Origin: JAENVT01 sp040006755
Lineage (GTDB): Bacteria > Actinomycetota > Acidimicrobiia > Acidimicrobiales > Ilumatobacteraceae
NCBI GenBank assembly: GCA_040006755.1
Contig: JBDTWJ010000039.1
Coordinates: 1-24,106 of the forward strand
Length of the DNA: 24,106 nt
Reading direction: 5' to 3'
Shown piece after piece: positions 14,270 through 22,038 of the stretch. The translations under genes and the position numbers were made by a program. Numbering within the stretch: the first letter of the stretch is position 1; each line of letters opens with the position of its first letter. Below the pieces are notes generated by a model that ran no database searches, was not told where the DNA came from, and saw only the letters and a program-made list of their open reading frames with translations.

Positions 14270-15046
14270 CTACTTGGGTGGCATGCGGATGCCGCCGTCG
14301 ACGCGGATCGTCTCGGCGTTGAGGTAGCTGTTGGTGATGCACTCGATGATCACCGAGGCGAGTTCTTCCTGCGTCCCAAGGCGCTGAGGAAACAGCACGC
14401 CCTTTTGCAGGTTCGACTTGAACGCCTCGCTGGCGTCGCCGGTGCCGTAGATCGGCGTGTCGATGAGACCCGGAGCAACCGTGTTGACACGCACGCCGAT
14501 GGCGGAGAGATCGCGTGCGATCGGAAGCGTCATTCCCACGATCCCACCCTTGGATGCCGAGTACGCCGCCTGACCGATCTGGCCGTCGAATGCGGCGACC
14601 GACGCGATGTTGACGATGGCGCCGCGCTCTCCGAACTCGAGCGGCTCGGTGGTGCTCATCGCGGTGCCGACGATGCGGATGCAATCGAAGCTGCCGATGA
14701 GGTTGATGGCGATCACCTTCTTGAAGGCATCGAGGTTGGCGGCCGAGTCGTAGGTGCCGTCCTTGCCGACGGTGCGCTGTGCCCATCCGATGCCTGCCGA
14801 GTTGACCAGCACGCGCAACGGTCCCATGTCTTTGGCCATCTCCACGGCGTTGACGATGTCCTCGGTGTTGGTGACATCGACCTTGCAATACGCGCCGCCG
14901 ATCTCGTCAGCGAGCGCCGACCCCTTGTCTTCCTGCAGGTCGGCAACGACGACCTTGACTCCCTTCGCAGCCAGCATGCGAGCCGCTGCCGCGCCGATGC
15001 CCGATGCTCCACCTGTGACGATTGCGCTGACGCCGTTGATATCCAT
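14270..15046 (-). CDS. SDR family oxidoreductase, 3-hydroxyacyl-CoA dehydrogenase type II-like
   Basis: The product is 258 aa, a classical SDR. It has VSAIVTGGASGIGAAAARML (cofactor site), VLVNSAGIGWA, IVNIASVAAFDGQIGQAAYS (catalytic Ser and Tyr), YSASKGG (Tyr and Lys) and VRVNTVAPGLIDTPIYG. The acidic VVVADLQ after the Rossmann strand favours NAD. The opening MDINGVSAIVTGGASGIG and the segment between NSAG and YSASK resemble 17beta-HSD10 / 2-methyl-3-hydroxybutyryl-CoA dehydrogenase, pointing to fatty acid or isoleucine breakdown. The start at ATG 15046 has no Shine-Dalgarno sequence; TATCGT lies 8 nt upstream. It follows the RNase HI gene by 26 bp on the same strand. Confidence 0.93.
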   Translation of the reverse strand: MDINGVSAIVTGGASGIGAAAARMLAAKGVKVVVADLQEDKGSALADEIGGAYCKVDVTNTEDIVNAVEMAKDMGPLRVLVNSAGIGWAQRTVGKDGTYDSAANLDAFKKVIAINLIGSFDCIRIVGTAMSTTEPLEFGERGAIVNIASVAAFDGQIGQAAYSASKGGIVGMTLPIARDLSAIGVRVNTVAPGLIDTPIYGTGDASEAFKSNLQKGVLFPQRLGTQEELASVIIECITNSYLNAETIRVDGGIRMPPK

Positions 15047-15072
15047 GAAGGGCGACGATAACCCCGACGGCC

Positions 15073-15576
15073 CTAGGCGTCGAAGAGTGAGCTCTGGACG
15101 TTGTCGTCGGCAACGACCATCATCGGCGGCGGATCAGGGAACGGGCCCTTCGCCGCCTCGACGGCCAGCATGTCGACGAGGTCATTCATCGGATCACCTG
15201 AGTGCCCCTTCACCCACCGGAACACGGGCTGGCGCGCAATGACCAACTCGATCAACGGCTGCCACAGATCGACGTTGGCGACGCTTTGCTTCTTCGCATT
15301 CCTCCAGCCGTTCGCCTTCCACCGCACCCACCACCTGTCTCGGAAGCAGTTGACCACGTAGGTCGAGTCCGACACGATCGTGAGCGGCCCGTCGAGGCAC
15401 CGCAGTGCCTGCAGGACGGCCATGATCTCCATCCGCTGATTGGTGGATCGAGCCTCGCCGCCGGAGTCGCGCAGAGCTCCGTCTGGCGCAGAAGCCCACG
15501 CCCAGCCACCCGGGCCTGGGTTGCCCTGGCACGCACCATCCGTGAACACTTCGAGCGCTGCCGGTGGTGTGCTCAT
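15073..15576 (-). CDS. rnhA: Ribonuclease HI
   Basis: The product is 167 aa. RNase HI cuts the RNA strand of RNA-DNA hybrids. All four carboxylates are visible: Asp in VFTDGACQGNPG, Glu in NQRMEIMAVLQAL, Asp in TIVSDSTYVVN and Asp in NDLVDMLAVEAA. The basic handle region (RWKANGWRNAKKQ) and RWVKGHSGDPMND are also present. A short C-terminal tail (MMVVADDNVQSSLFDA) exceeds the E. coli enzyme (155 aa). The start at ATG 15576 has TAGTTT 6 nt upstream on the same strand and no Shine-Dalgarno sequence, which fits a leaderless mRNA. Confidence 0.96.
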   Translation of the reverse strand: MSTPPAALEVFTDGACQGNPGPGGWAWASAPDGALRDSGGEARSTNQRMEIMAVLQALRCLDGPLTIVSDSTYVVNCFRDRWWVRWKANGWRNAKKQSVANVDLWQPLIELVIARQPVFRWVKGHSGDPMNDLVDMLAVEAAKGPFPDPPPMMVVADDNVQSSLFDA

Positions 15577-15582
15577 CGGCGC

Positions 15583-15592
15583 AAACTACTGT
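15583..15592. promoter_or_regulatory. Interlocked bidirectional -10 elements
   Basis: The ten bases AAACTACTGT hold TACTGT on the plus strand (15587-15592, 6 nt before ATG 15599) and TAGTTT on the minus strand (15588-15583, 6 nt before ATG 15576). The two boxes share two base pairs, and both genes have the leaderless spacing. Only 22 bp separate the two start codons. Confidence 0.6.
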
Positions 15593-15598
15593 GCCGTC

Positions 15599-17380
15599 AT
15601 GCGGCTACGAGCCATCTCGGTGGTCATGGCCGCCATGAGCACCACCGTCATGATCGCGCCGCAGCCGGCGTTCGCCGATCGGTTGTTCGTCTCGGTCTTC
15701 ATCGACACACCCGGCCCCAGGGGCGGCATCGCTGTGGTCGGTGACTCGGTCATGCTCGGCTCTGCCTACGGGCCGCCCTTCGAAGCCGGGTGGGGCCCAA
15801 CACTCGCCCAGATGCTGGCCGACCGCGGCTGGGGCCCGGTGCGAATGGCCGCTGGTGTCGGGTTCCAGGCCGGCAGGATGGTGGCCAACAATCCCGGTGC
15901 CAACATGTCGTTGTGGCTGACCAACCAACGCTTGGCGGGCTTTGATCCGCCGGTGATCGCGGTCAGCATCGGGCCGAATGACATCATCGCCTGCGGCGGC
16001 AACGTCGACTGCGCGGCCGACGACATCCGTGGATTCATGGACACCGCCGGAGCAGATCACGAGGTGTGGTGGGCATTGCAGACGGCGAAGATTCCCAGCA
16101 ACCAGGACGCATGGAACCAGGCCCTGCAGATCGTCGCCACCGAACGACCGAACCTGACGTTGTGGGACTGGCCGAACATTCGGATCGCTGAGGGCATCCC
16201 GATCGCCGCCGACAACACCCACCTTCCAGGTGCGAGCCAATACCGCCAACGCAGCACCCTGATCGCCGACGATGCCACGGCCAGATTGGGAGGGTCCCGA
16301 CAAATCGGCGGTGAGGTGACTCCGCCCCTCGGTGGCGCGTCCTACCAGTACCAACCCGTGCCACCGCAGCGGCTGGTCGACACCCGCCAGACCGGACAGC
16401 GGCTTCTCGCGGGAGCGACGCTGACGGTCTCGCTCGCCTCACTCGCGCCGTCTGTGAGGGCCGACGCAGTTGCCGCAGCAGTCAACGTGACAGCAGCTGA
16501 CATCTCCAGGTCCGGCTTCTTGACGGTGTGGCCCTGCGGCGCCGAGCAGCCGCTGGCATCGAGCGTCAACTTCGTCCCGGGTCAACCGCGTGGAGCTCAG
16601 GCCACGACGCTGTTGCGTCCAACCGACAGGTCGTTGTGCGTTTTCAGCAACGCGGAGACCGACGTCATCGTCGACCTGCAGGGAGTGTTCGTGCCGAACA
16701 ACGCGTTGTTGTTCGCCTCCATCACGCCTGACCGCGTGCTCGACACGCGCAACACCGGCAGATTCACGACGATTGCCATCACTGCTCCACCGGGCGCTAG
16801 CGCGGTGGCCGCGACCCTGACGGTCACCGGCAGTACGCACGCCGGCTTTCTGGCGGCATTCCCCTGCGCCGGCGAGATTCCGACAGTCTCGAACGTCAAC
16901 TGGCTAGCCGGCGAGACCGTCGCGGGCGCGGCGTTCGTGCCTGTCGCGGCAGACGGCACGTTCTGTGTGTTCGCCAACGCGCCGGTCGACGTCATCGTCG
17001 ACATCACCGGTGTGTTCAGCGCCACCAGCAACCTCCGGTTTACGCCGGTGACGCCGACGCGCATGGTCGACACCAGGGTGGGCACGGGCGGGTGGCGAGG
17101 CCACCAAGGCCCGGGTCAGACAATCGAGATCGGTGCGGCACCTGATGCTGCAGTTGCAGTCACCGGCACGATCACGTTGGTCAACCCGGGTGTCAGCGGT
17201 TACTTGACGGGCACCATCTGCGGCCAGCCGGCCGGTGCAACGTCGTCGGTCAACGGCGCGGGCGGGTCGGTGATGGCGAACTCGTTGACCGTCGGCCTGT
17301 CGCCAGGTGGCAACCTCTGCATCACGTCGTTGGTTGGGTCACACACCGTGTTCGACACGACCGGGTGGTGGATGCCGTAG
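15599..17380 (+). CDS. Secreted SGNH-type hydrolase with three C-terminal 'VDTR' repeat modules
   Basis: The product is 593 aa. A signal peptide (residues 1-27, ending PAFA) shows export. Residues 43-230 form an SGNH hydrolase-like domain with the block I motif VVGDSVM (nucleophile Ser50), block III GPND (125-128) and block V DNTHLP (Asp205, His208). Three modules of about 100-110 aa follow (252-364, 374-473, 480-593). Each opens with a 'rxVDTR' or 'rVLDTR' motif, and the first two close with 'DVIVDlxGVF'; each carries a Cys pair (for example WPCG...LCVF) that could form a disulfide. Such modules recur in secreted actinobacterial proteins and may bind the cell wall or glycans. Esterase activity is inferred and the substrate is unknown. 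The start at 15599 is set by the leaderless box; the open frame back to 15440 overlaps rnhA. Confidence 0.9.
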   Translation: MRLRAISVVMAAMSTTVMIAPQPAFADRLFVSVFIDTPGPRGGIAVVGDSVMLGSAYGPPFEAGWGPTLAQMLADRGWGPVRMAAGVGFQAGRMVANNPGANMSLWLTNQRLAGFDPPVIAVSIGPNDIIACGGNVDCAADDIRGFMDTAGADHEVWWALQTAKIPSNQDAWNQALQIVATERPNLTLWDWPNIRIAEGIPIAADNTHLPGASQYRQRSTLIADDATARLGGSRQIGGEVTPPLGGASYQYQPVPPQRLVDTRQTGQRLLAGATLTVSLASLAPSVRADAVAAAVNVTAADISRSGFLTVWPCGAEQPLASSVNFVPGQPRGAQATTLLRPTDRSLCVFSNAETDVIVDLQGVFVPNNALLFASITPDRVLDTRNTGRFTTIAITAPPGASAVAATLTVTGSTHAGFLAAFPCAGEIPTVSNVNWLAGETVAGAAFVPVAADGTFCVFANAPVDVIVDITGVFSATSNLRFTPVTPTRMVDTRVGTGGWRGHQGPGQTIEIGAAPDAAVAVTGTITLVNPGVSGYLTGTICGQPAGATSSVNGAGGSVMANSLTVGLSPGGNLCITSLVGSHTVFDTTGWWMP

Positions 17381-17394
17381 CGCACCGATCACGA

Positions 17395-20109
17395 CTACGA
17401 GACGGCACCGACGATCCGCAGGACGCGGTTGGTGTCGACGAACAGCAGGTTGCCCTGCGCATCCACCGCGATGCCGGTGACGCTGCGAATCCTCGTCTGG
17501 TTGGCCGGTAGGCCCAGCGACTCGACCGACTCGGCTTGGTCGGCAATCAGGAGCTCGATGCCGGCACCGGGTGCGAACCGAAAGATGGTGCGATTGAGCC
17601 CGTCCGAGACGTACAGCCGGCCCTTCCCATCGACCGATACTCCCCCGACCTGTCCAAGCTTCAAGTCGGCCGCGAGGGTTCCGTCGTCAGCGAACTTGCC
17701 GACAGACGCGCTCATCGGTTCCTCACCTCCACCGGCGACGGTGGTGATGATTCCGTCGGAACCAACAGATCGTACGACCGCCTGCCCGGCATCAGCGATG
17801 AGGAGATTGCCCAGGCCATCGATGACAAGGGCAACCGGAACGCTCAGCGGCGCGGCGATTGCCGGGCCGCCGTCGCCAATGGTCGGTTGCCCGGAAGAGC
17901 CTTGAGTGCCGGACCCGGCGACGTGGCTCAACGTTCCATCGCCGCCACGCCGCAGGACGCGATAGGTCGTCGCCTCGTAGAAGTACATGTTGCCGACACC
18001 ATCGAAGGCGATGGGCCCGAAGCTGGAACCGAGGGATTCGGCAACGGCATCGACCACGAGTTCCGACGAGCCGTCCGCGCTGATCCGCTTCACCCCGGTG
18101 CTCATCGTCACGTAAGCGTCGCCATTCGGGCCGATAGCGATGCCACCGAAGGCGAACTCACCAGGCCCCCCGCCGTAGATCTCCTCGACCAACCCGTCGT
18201 GGACGCGCAGCACCGTCGGGGTACCGCTGATCGTGTACACATCGCCGTTCGGCGCGACCGCGAACCGTGCCTGGCTGCCGAGGCTGACTTCGCTGACCGG
18301 TCCTGGACGGCCGCTTCCGTCGTCGCTGCCATTGCCGGCCACCAGTTCGACGAGGCCTTGGATTCCTCGCCCGGCGACGCCGCCAACCGTCGAGGGCACA
18401 ACCGTGTCGGGAGCAGTCGTCGATGCCGGGCTGGTGACGTCAACCCCAGCGCCCGCGGTGATCTCCGGCGACGCCGATTGGCTGGTCTCGATCGGAGCAG
18501 CCGCGATCGCGGCAATCGTCGTCGTCGCTCCATCGGTGGCCGCATCATCCCCGCCGGTGACCACGATGACCGTGACCACGGCAACGGCCGCACCCACTGC
18601 AGACCCGGCGATCATCGCAACCCGGCGACGCGCCTGCTTGGCCACTGCGCCAACTGGCGTCAGTGGTGCTCCCGCGGGTCCGGCCGACGAAGCAACCCCA
18701 CCAGGCCCTGCCGGCCCGAGCGGAACTCCGTTCGGGCCAGCCGATCCCAGGGGAATGCCTGCCGGGCCCGCCGATCCCAGAGCAGCGCCGGCTGGTCCTG
18801 GGGAACCCAGCGCGACACCTGCTGGTCCGGCAAGTGCCGCACCAGCGCCCGCCGTTGCCGCGGCGGTCTCGCCACCGAGGACAGCGGCCACACCGGTCGC
18901 ACCCGCCAGACCGGCTCCGGCTCCGAGCGCGCCCGCTGCCAGCACGTTGGCGCCAGTCGGTACCGGCGCCGGGCGCGGCAACACGGCTGCATCGGATGAT
19001 GCAGCGACTACCGCGGCTGCCTCGGTGGCAGCAGAGGTCGCGCCCAACATGGCCGCGCCGATTGCAATCGCGAACTTCGGATGCGCGTCAAGGGCCACAG
19101 GCAGACCGGTGTCTTCGCGAACCAGTTGAGCAACGGCAGGGATCCGCGACGAGCCGCCGACAAGCAGCACTCGACTGATTGCACTCGCCTCGACGCCAGA
19201 CGAGCGAGTCGCTCGTTCGAGGGCCTGCATCGTCTCGCCAAGCCGCGGCCGGATCATCGTCTCCAGTTCGTCACGTGTCAGGCGCACTTCGGTCTGAATG
19301 CCGGGAAGCGAGACAGGGATCGAGGTGTCCGTATCACTCGACAACGCTTCCTTGGCGCGGCGGCACTCGTCGCGCAACCTGGCCTGGCCCACTCGAACCT
19401 GCGGGTCCGACGGATCAGCGGCCGACACGAGCCCACCCAGCGACGCATCGACATGGGCGAGCACGGCCTGATCGATGTCGATGCCACCGAGGCGCTCCAT
19501 GCCCTCGGGTATCCCCAACAGCTCGAACCCGCTCTCGGTCTTTCGGACGACGGCCGCGTCGAAGGTGCCGCCTCCGAAGTCATAGACGGCGACCACGTCA
19601 CCGACTTCGACCCGCTGTTGCCCGGCATATGCGATCGCGGCAGCCTCTGGCTCGGTGACCAGCAGCACCGTTTCGTTGTCGAGCCCGGCGAGCCGAACAG
19701 CCTCGCGGAGCAAGCCTTTCTTGTACTCGCTGTAGTTCGCCGGGTGCGTGAGCACGACAACGCTGGGCGGCGAACCTTCCCGCTCCGCGACCTGATCGAT
19801 GATGGAACGAAGGAGATGTGCCATGAGGGCTTCCGCTCCATAGGGCGTCCCGCCGACGATCAGTGGTACAGGATCACCGAGCCGTCGTTTGAACTCGCGG
19901 GCTGTTCGCGTCGGCTCTGCGGCTGCGCGGCGCTCGGCAGCCTCGCCGGTGACGATCTCGCCATCCTCGCGGAGCACCACCATCGATGGGACCTGCGCGG
20001 CGGTCGTACCCAACGTGCAGACCTCTACGACATCGCCGCGGGCGACGGCTGCGGCCGAGTAGGTCGTGCCCAGATCGACCCCGACCACATATCCCGTAAG
20101 CTCAGCCAT
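17395..20109 (-). CDS. Hsp70 ATPase domain - collagen-like linker - TM helix - NHL propeller fusion protein
   Basis: The product is 904 aa. Residues 7-357 are an Hsp70/actin-type ATPase: GVDLGTTYSAAAV (phosphate 1), VVVLTHPANYSEYKKGLL, VYDFGGGTFDAAVV (phosphate 2, 175-188) and VLLVGGSSRIPAV (adenosine, 314-326). No DnaK substrate-binding domain follows. Instead there is an Ala/Gly-rich linker with decapeptide repeats 'GPAGxxLGSA' (about 428-483), a basic stop (KQARRR) and one TM helix (about 497-518). A Ser/Thr/Ala-rich stretch follows, then an outer NHL-type beta-propeller (about 585-903, repeats like IAIGPNGDAYV, VSVDGKGRLYVSD, IAVDAQGNLLFVD). The layout parallels kinase-TM-NHL PknD. It likely senses or scaffolds at the envelope. 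TACGTT 6 nt before ATG 20109 favours this Met over the ATG at 20112. It diverges from the dynamin genes. Confidence 0.9.
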   Translation of the reverse strand: MAELTGYVVGVDLGTTYSAAAVARGDVVEVCTLGTTAAQVPSMVVLREDGEIVTGEAAERRAAAEPTRTAREFKRRLGDPVPLIVGGTPYGAEALMAHLLRSIIDQVAEREGSPPSVVVLTHPANYSEYKKGLLREAVRLAGLDNETVLLVTEPEAAAIAYAGQQRVEVGDVVAVYDFGGGTFDAAVVRKTESGFELLGIPEGMERLGGIDIDQAVLAHVDASLGGLVSAADPSDPQVRVGQARLRDECRRAKEALSSDTDTSIPVSLPGIQTEVRLTRDELETMIRPRLGETMQALERATRSSGVEASAISRVLLVGGSSRIPAVAQLVREDTGLPVALDAHPKFAIAIGAAMLGATSAATEAAAVVAASSDAAVLPRPAPVPTGANVLAAGALGAGAGLAGATGVAAVLGGETAAATAGAGAALAGPAGVALGSPGPAGAALGSAGPAGIPLGSAGPNGVPLGPAGPGGVASSAGPAGAPLTPVGAVAKQARRRVAMIAGSAVGAAVAVVTVIVVTGGDDAATDGATTTIAAIAAAPIETSQSASPEITAGAGVDVTSPASTTAPDTVVPSTVGGVAGRGIQGLVELVAGNGSDDGSGRPGPVSEVSLGSQARFAVAPNGDVYTISGTPTVLRVHDGLVEEIYGGGPGEFAFGGIAIGPNGDAYVTMSTGVKRISADGSSELVVDAVAESLGSSFGPIAFDGVGNMYFYEATTYRVLRRGGDGTLSHVAGSGTQGSSGQPTIGDGGPAIAAPLSVPVALVIDGLGNLLIADAGQAVVRSVGSDGIITTVAGGGEEPMSASVGKFADDGTLAADLKLGQVGGVSVDGKGRLYVSDGLNRTIFRFAPGAGIELLIADQAESVESLGLPANQTRIRSVTGIAVDAQGNLLFVDTNRVLRIVGAVS
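18660..18828 (-). repeat. Tandem 30-bp coding repeat (collagen-like decapeptides)
   Basis: About five to six degenerate 30-bp units inside the Hsp70-NHL gene encode 'GPAGxxLGSA' type decapeptides, for example GPAGIPLGSAGPNGVPLGPA. They form a flexible Gly/Pro/Ala linker on the cytoplasmic side just before the membrane helix. Unit number may vary between strains. Confidence 0.75.
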
Positions 20110-20202
20110 CATGTGAACGTAAACCGCTCAGTCCCCGGTATGGCCGCTCGGGGGAAGAACTGGGAATTTTCCCGAACTGGCGAGCGGTAGAACAGGGTTC
20201 GA
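20110..20202. promoter_or_regulatory. Divergent promoter region of the Hsp70-NHL and dynamin genes
   Basis: The 93-bp spacer holds TACGTT on the minus strand (plus 20116-20121), 6 nt before ATG 20109. It also has an inverted repeat GGGAA-TT-TTCCC (20162-20173) flanked by direct repeats GAACTGG (20157-20163 and 20174-20180), and CCGCTC at 20124 and 20143 with its complement GAGCGG at 20182. AGGG 6 nt before ATG 20203 is a ribosome site. The density of small repeats suggests regulator binding sites shared by both genes. Confidence 0.5.
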
Positions 20203-22038
20203 ATGACGAGCACCGACACAGCAACGCCCGCGACTACCGCACGCGCCGTGCTCGGTATCGCCGGCGTCGCCGAGGCGATGGGCCGTGGCGACATTGGCGG
20301 GCGACTGCGGATTGCTGCAGCTCGGGCCAGCAGGCCGGCAACGATCGTCTGCGTCGTCGGCGAGTTCAAGCAGGGCAAGAGCTCTCTCGTCAATGCATTG
20401 GTCGGCACCGACATCTGTCCCGTCGACGACGATCTGGCGACATCGGCAATGACGCTGATCCATCATGGCGCCGACGTCGAAGTGACGGTCCGTCGCCGTC
20501 AGGGCGAGCAAGCGATCGCCGAGCAGATCGACGCTGCGGCGATCAGCACCTGGGTGACCGAAGCCGGTAATCCTGACAACGCCAAGGGCGTCGAACGCGT
20601 CGAGATCTCTCTACCGAGCGCACTTCTGGCCGACGGGCTCGTCTTCGTCGACACACCAGGCATGGGTGGCCTGGGTGCCGGCCACGCCGCGGCCACCCTT
20701 GCCTTCCTGCCATTTGCCGACGGCCTCATCTTTGTGAGCGATGCTTCGGCTGAACTGTCTCAGCCCGAGGTGACCTTCCTCGACCAGGCACGCGAGGCCT
20801 GCCCAAACGTGTTGTTCGCGCTGACGAAGACGGATCTGTACCAGAGCTGGCGCCGTATCGAAGCGCTCGATACCGCCCACCTCGAGCAAGCCGGTGTGCG
20901 CATTTCCGCGTTGGCGGTCTCTTCCCAATTGCGCTCTGTTGCCGCGGCGCGGGGCGACTCCACCTTGGATCAGCAGAGCGGCGTCCCCGCATTTCTGGAC
21001 GTCCTCGACAGTGAGATCGTGTCGCCTGCCAAGCATCTCGCAGCACGAAGGGCAGCAATCGAAGCGATAGGTGCGCTCGACCTGCTCGAAGCGACCGTGG
21101 CGGGCGAGCTCGACGCGCTGACCGACCCCCATCGTGGCGCGGCGATCGCCGCAGAGGCCGACACCGCGAAACAGCGGCTCGACCACCTGCGCGGGCCCGG
21201 ATCGCGTTGGACGATCACCGTGGGAGATCGCATCACCGACCTGTCCAGCGACGTCACGTTCCGGTTCAGGGACGGCATGCGCAAGATCGTCCGCAACACC
21301 GAGGAGGAGATCGAGCAACTGAAAACCGCGAAGCAGTGGGACGACCTGAGTCGGGTCCTCCAAACGCAGGTTGCCGGAGCTGTGACCGAAGCGTTCGTCC
21401 GCCTCGAGACTGGGGCGTCGGACATTCGCGACGCTGTGCTCGAACTTCTGGCCGAAGACATGGGCGAGGTGACCTTGCCCAGCTTCGCCACGCCGATCGA
21501 CGTCAGCACCCTGTGGTCCTCCAGGCCCATCGACGTGCAAGCGAGTCGTGGTGGCAAGGTCGTCGGCGAAGCGTTGACCGGGCTGCGGGGAGCGCAGAGC
21601 GGAATCATCATGTTCGGGATGATGAGCCAGTTCCTCCCTGCCGGTATCGGTGTGCTGCTGGCTTCCAATCCCGTCACTCTGGGGCTCGGTGCAGTGTTCG
21701 GTGGCATGCAACTGGCCGAGGCCCAAAAACGCAAGGTTGCCCAACGTCGTCAGCAAGCGAGGACAAACGCGCGACAGTTCTCCGACGACGTGCAGTTCGA
21801 GGTCGGCAACACGATCGGCGAGGTTCTCCGCGCGATCCAACGTTCGATCCGCGATGAGTTCACTGAACGGATCGCCGAACTCCACGCGACGTATGCGGAA
21901 ACAGCTCGCGTTGCGAGCGAATCGATCGCTCGTGACAGTGCAGACAGGGCACGACGAACGGAACAGCTAGGCGTCTCCAGCGCGCAGCTCGCCCAGCAAC
22001 GGGCATCGCTCGATGCAGCGGTAGGCGCGTTCGCATGA
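20203..22038 (+). CDS. Dynamin-like GTPase, IniA-type
   Basis: The product is 611 aa. The GTPase motifs are G1 GEFKQGKSS (53-61), G3 DTPGMGG (150-156) and G4 TKTD (208-211). A hydrophobic helical hairpin near 468-500 (around IIMFGMMSQFLPAGIGVLLA) is the likely membrane-inserting tip. Helical stretches before and after it fit the dynamin stalk. In mycobacteria IniA, of similar size and just upstream of iniC, is a bacterial dynamin that remodels membranes and is induced by cell-wall inhibitors. The place directly before an iniC homologue supports the same assignment here. The start is ATG 20203 with AGGG upstream. The stop overlaps the next start (ATGA), so the pair is likely translated together. 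Confidence 0.9.
   Translation: MTSTDTATPATTARAVLGIAGVAEAMGRGDIGGRLRIAAARASRPATIVCVVGEFKQGKSSLVNALVGTDICPVDDDLATSAMTLIHHGADVEVTVRRRQGEQAIAEQIDAAAISTWVTEAGNPDNAKGVERVEISLPSALLADGLVFVDTPGMGGLGAGHAAATLAFLPFADGLIFVSDASAELSQPEVTFLDQAREACPNVLFALTKTDLYQSWRRIEALDTAHLEQAGVRISALAVSSQLRSVAAARGDSTLDQQSGVPAFLDVLDSEIVSPAKHLAARRAAIEAIGALDLLEATVAGELDALTDPHRGAAIAAEADTAKQRLDHLRGPGSRWTITVGDRITDLSSDVTFRFRDGMRKIVRNTEEEIEQLKTAKQWDDLSRVLQTQVAGAVTEAFVRLETGASDIRDAVLELLAEDMGEVTLPSFATPIDVSTLWSSRPIDVQASRGGKVVGEALTGLRGAQSGIIMFGMMSQFLPAGIGVLLASNPVTLGLGAVFGGMQLAEAQKRKVAQRRQQARTNARQFSDDVQFEVGNTIGEVLRAIQRSIRDEFTERIAELHATYAETARVASESIARDSADRARRTEQLGVSSAQLAQQRASLDAAVGAFA

Noticed and set aside
15440..15598. N-terminal extension of the SGNH protein
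   Set aside because: It overlaps rnhA, is Pro/Arg-rich, and would bury the signal peptide. The ATG at 15599 has a leaderless promoter box.
18660..18828. CRISPR-like or mobile repeat
   Set aside because: The 30-bp units are contiguous, degenerate and in frame, and they encode a collagen-like linker; there are no spacers.
17536..18999. 487-codon plus-strand frame
   Set aside because: It is antisense to the Hsp70-NHL gene; the Arg-rich sequence has no motif.
20611..21885. 424-codon minus-strand frame
   Set aside because: It is antisense to the IniA-type dynamin gene, which has complete GTPase motifs.
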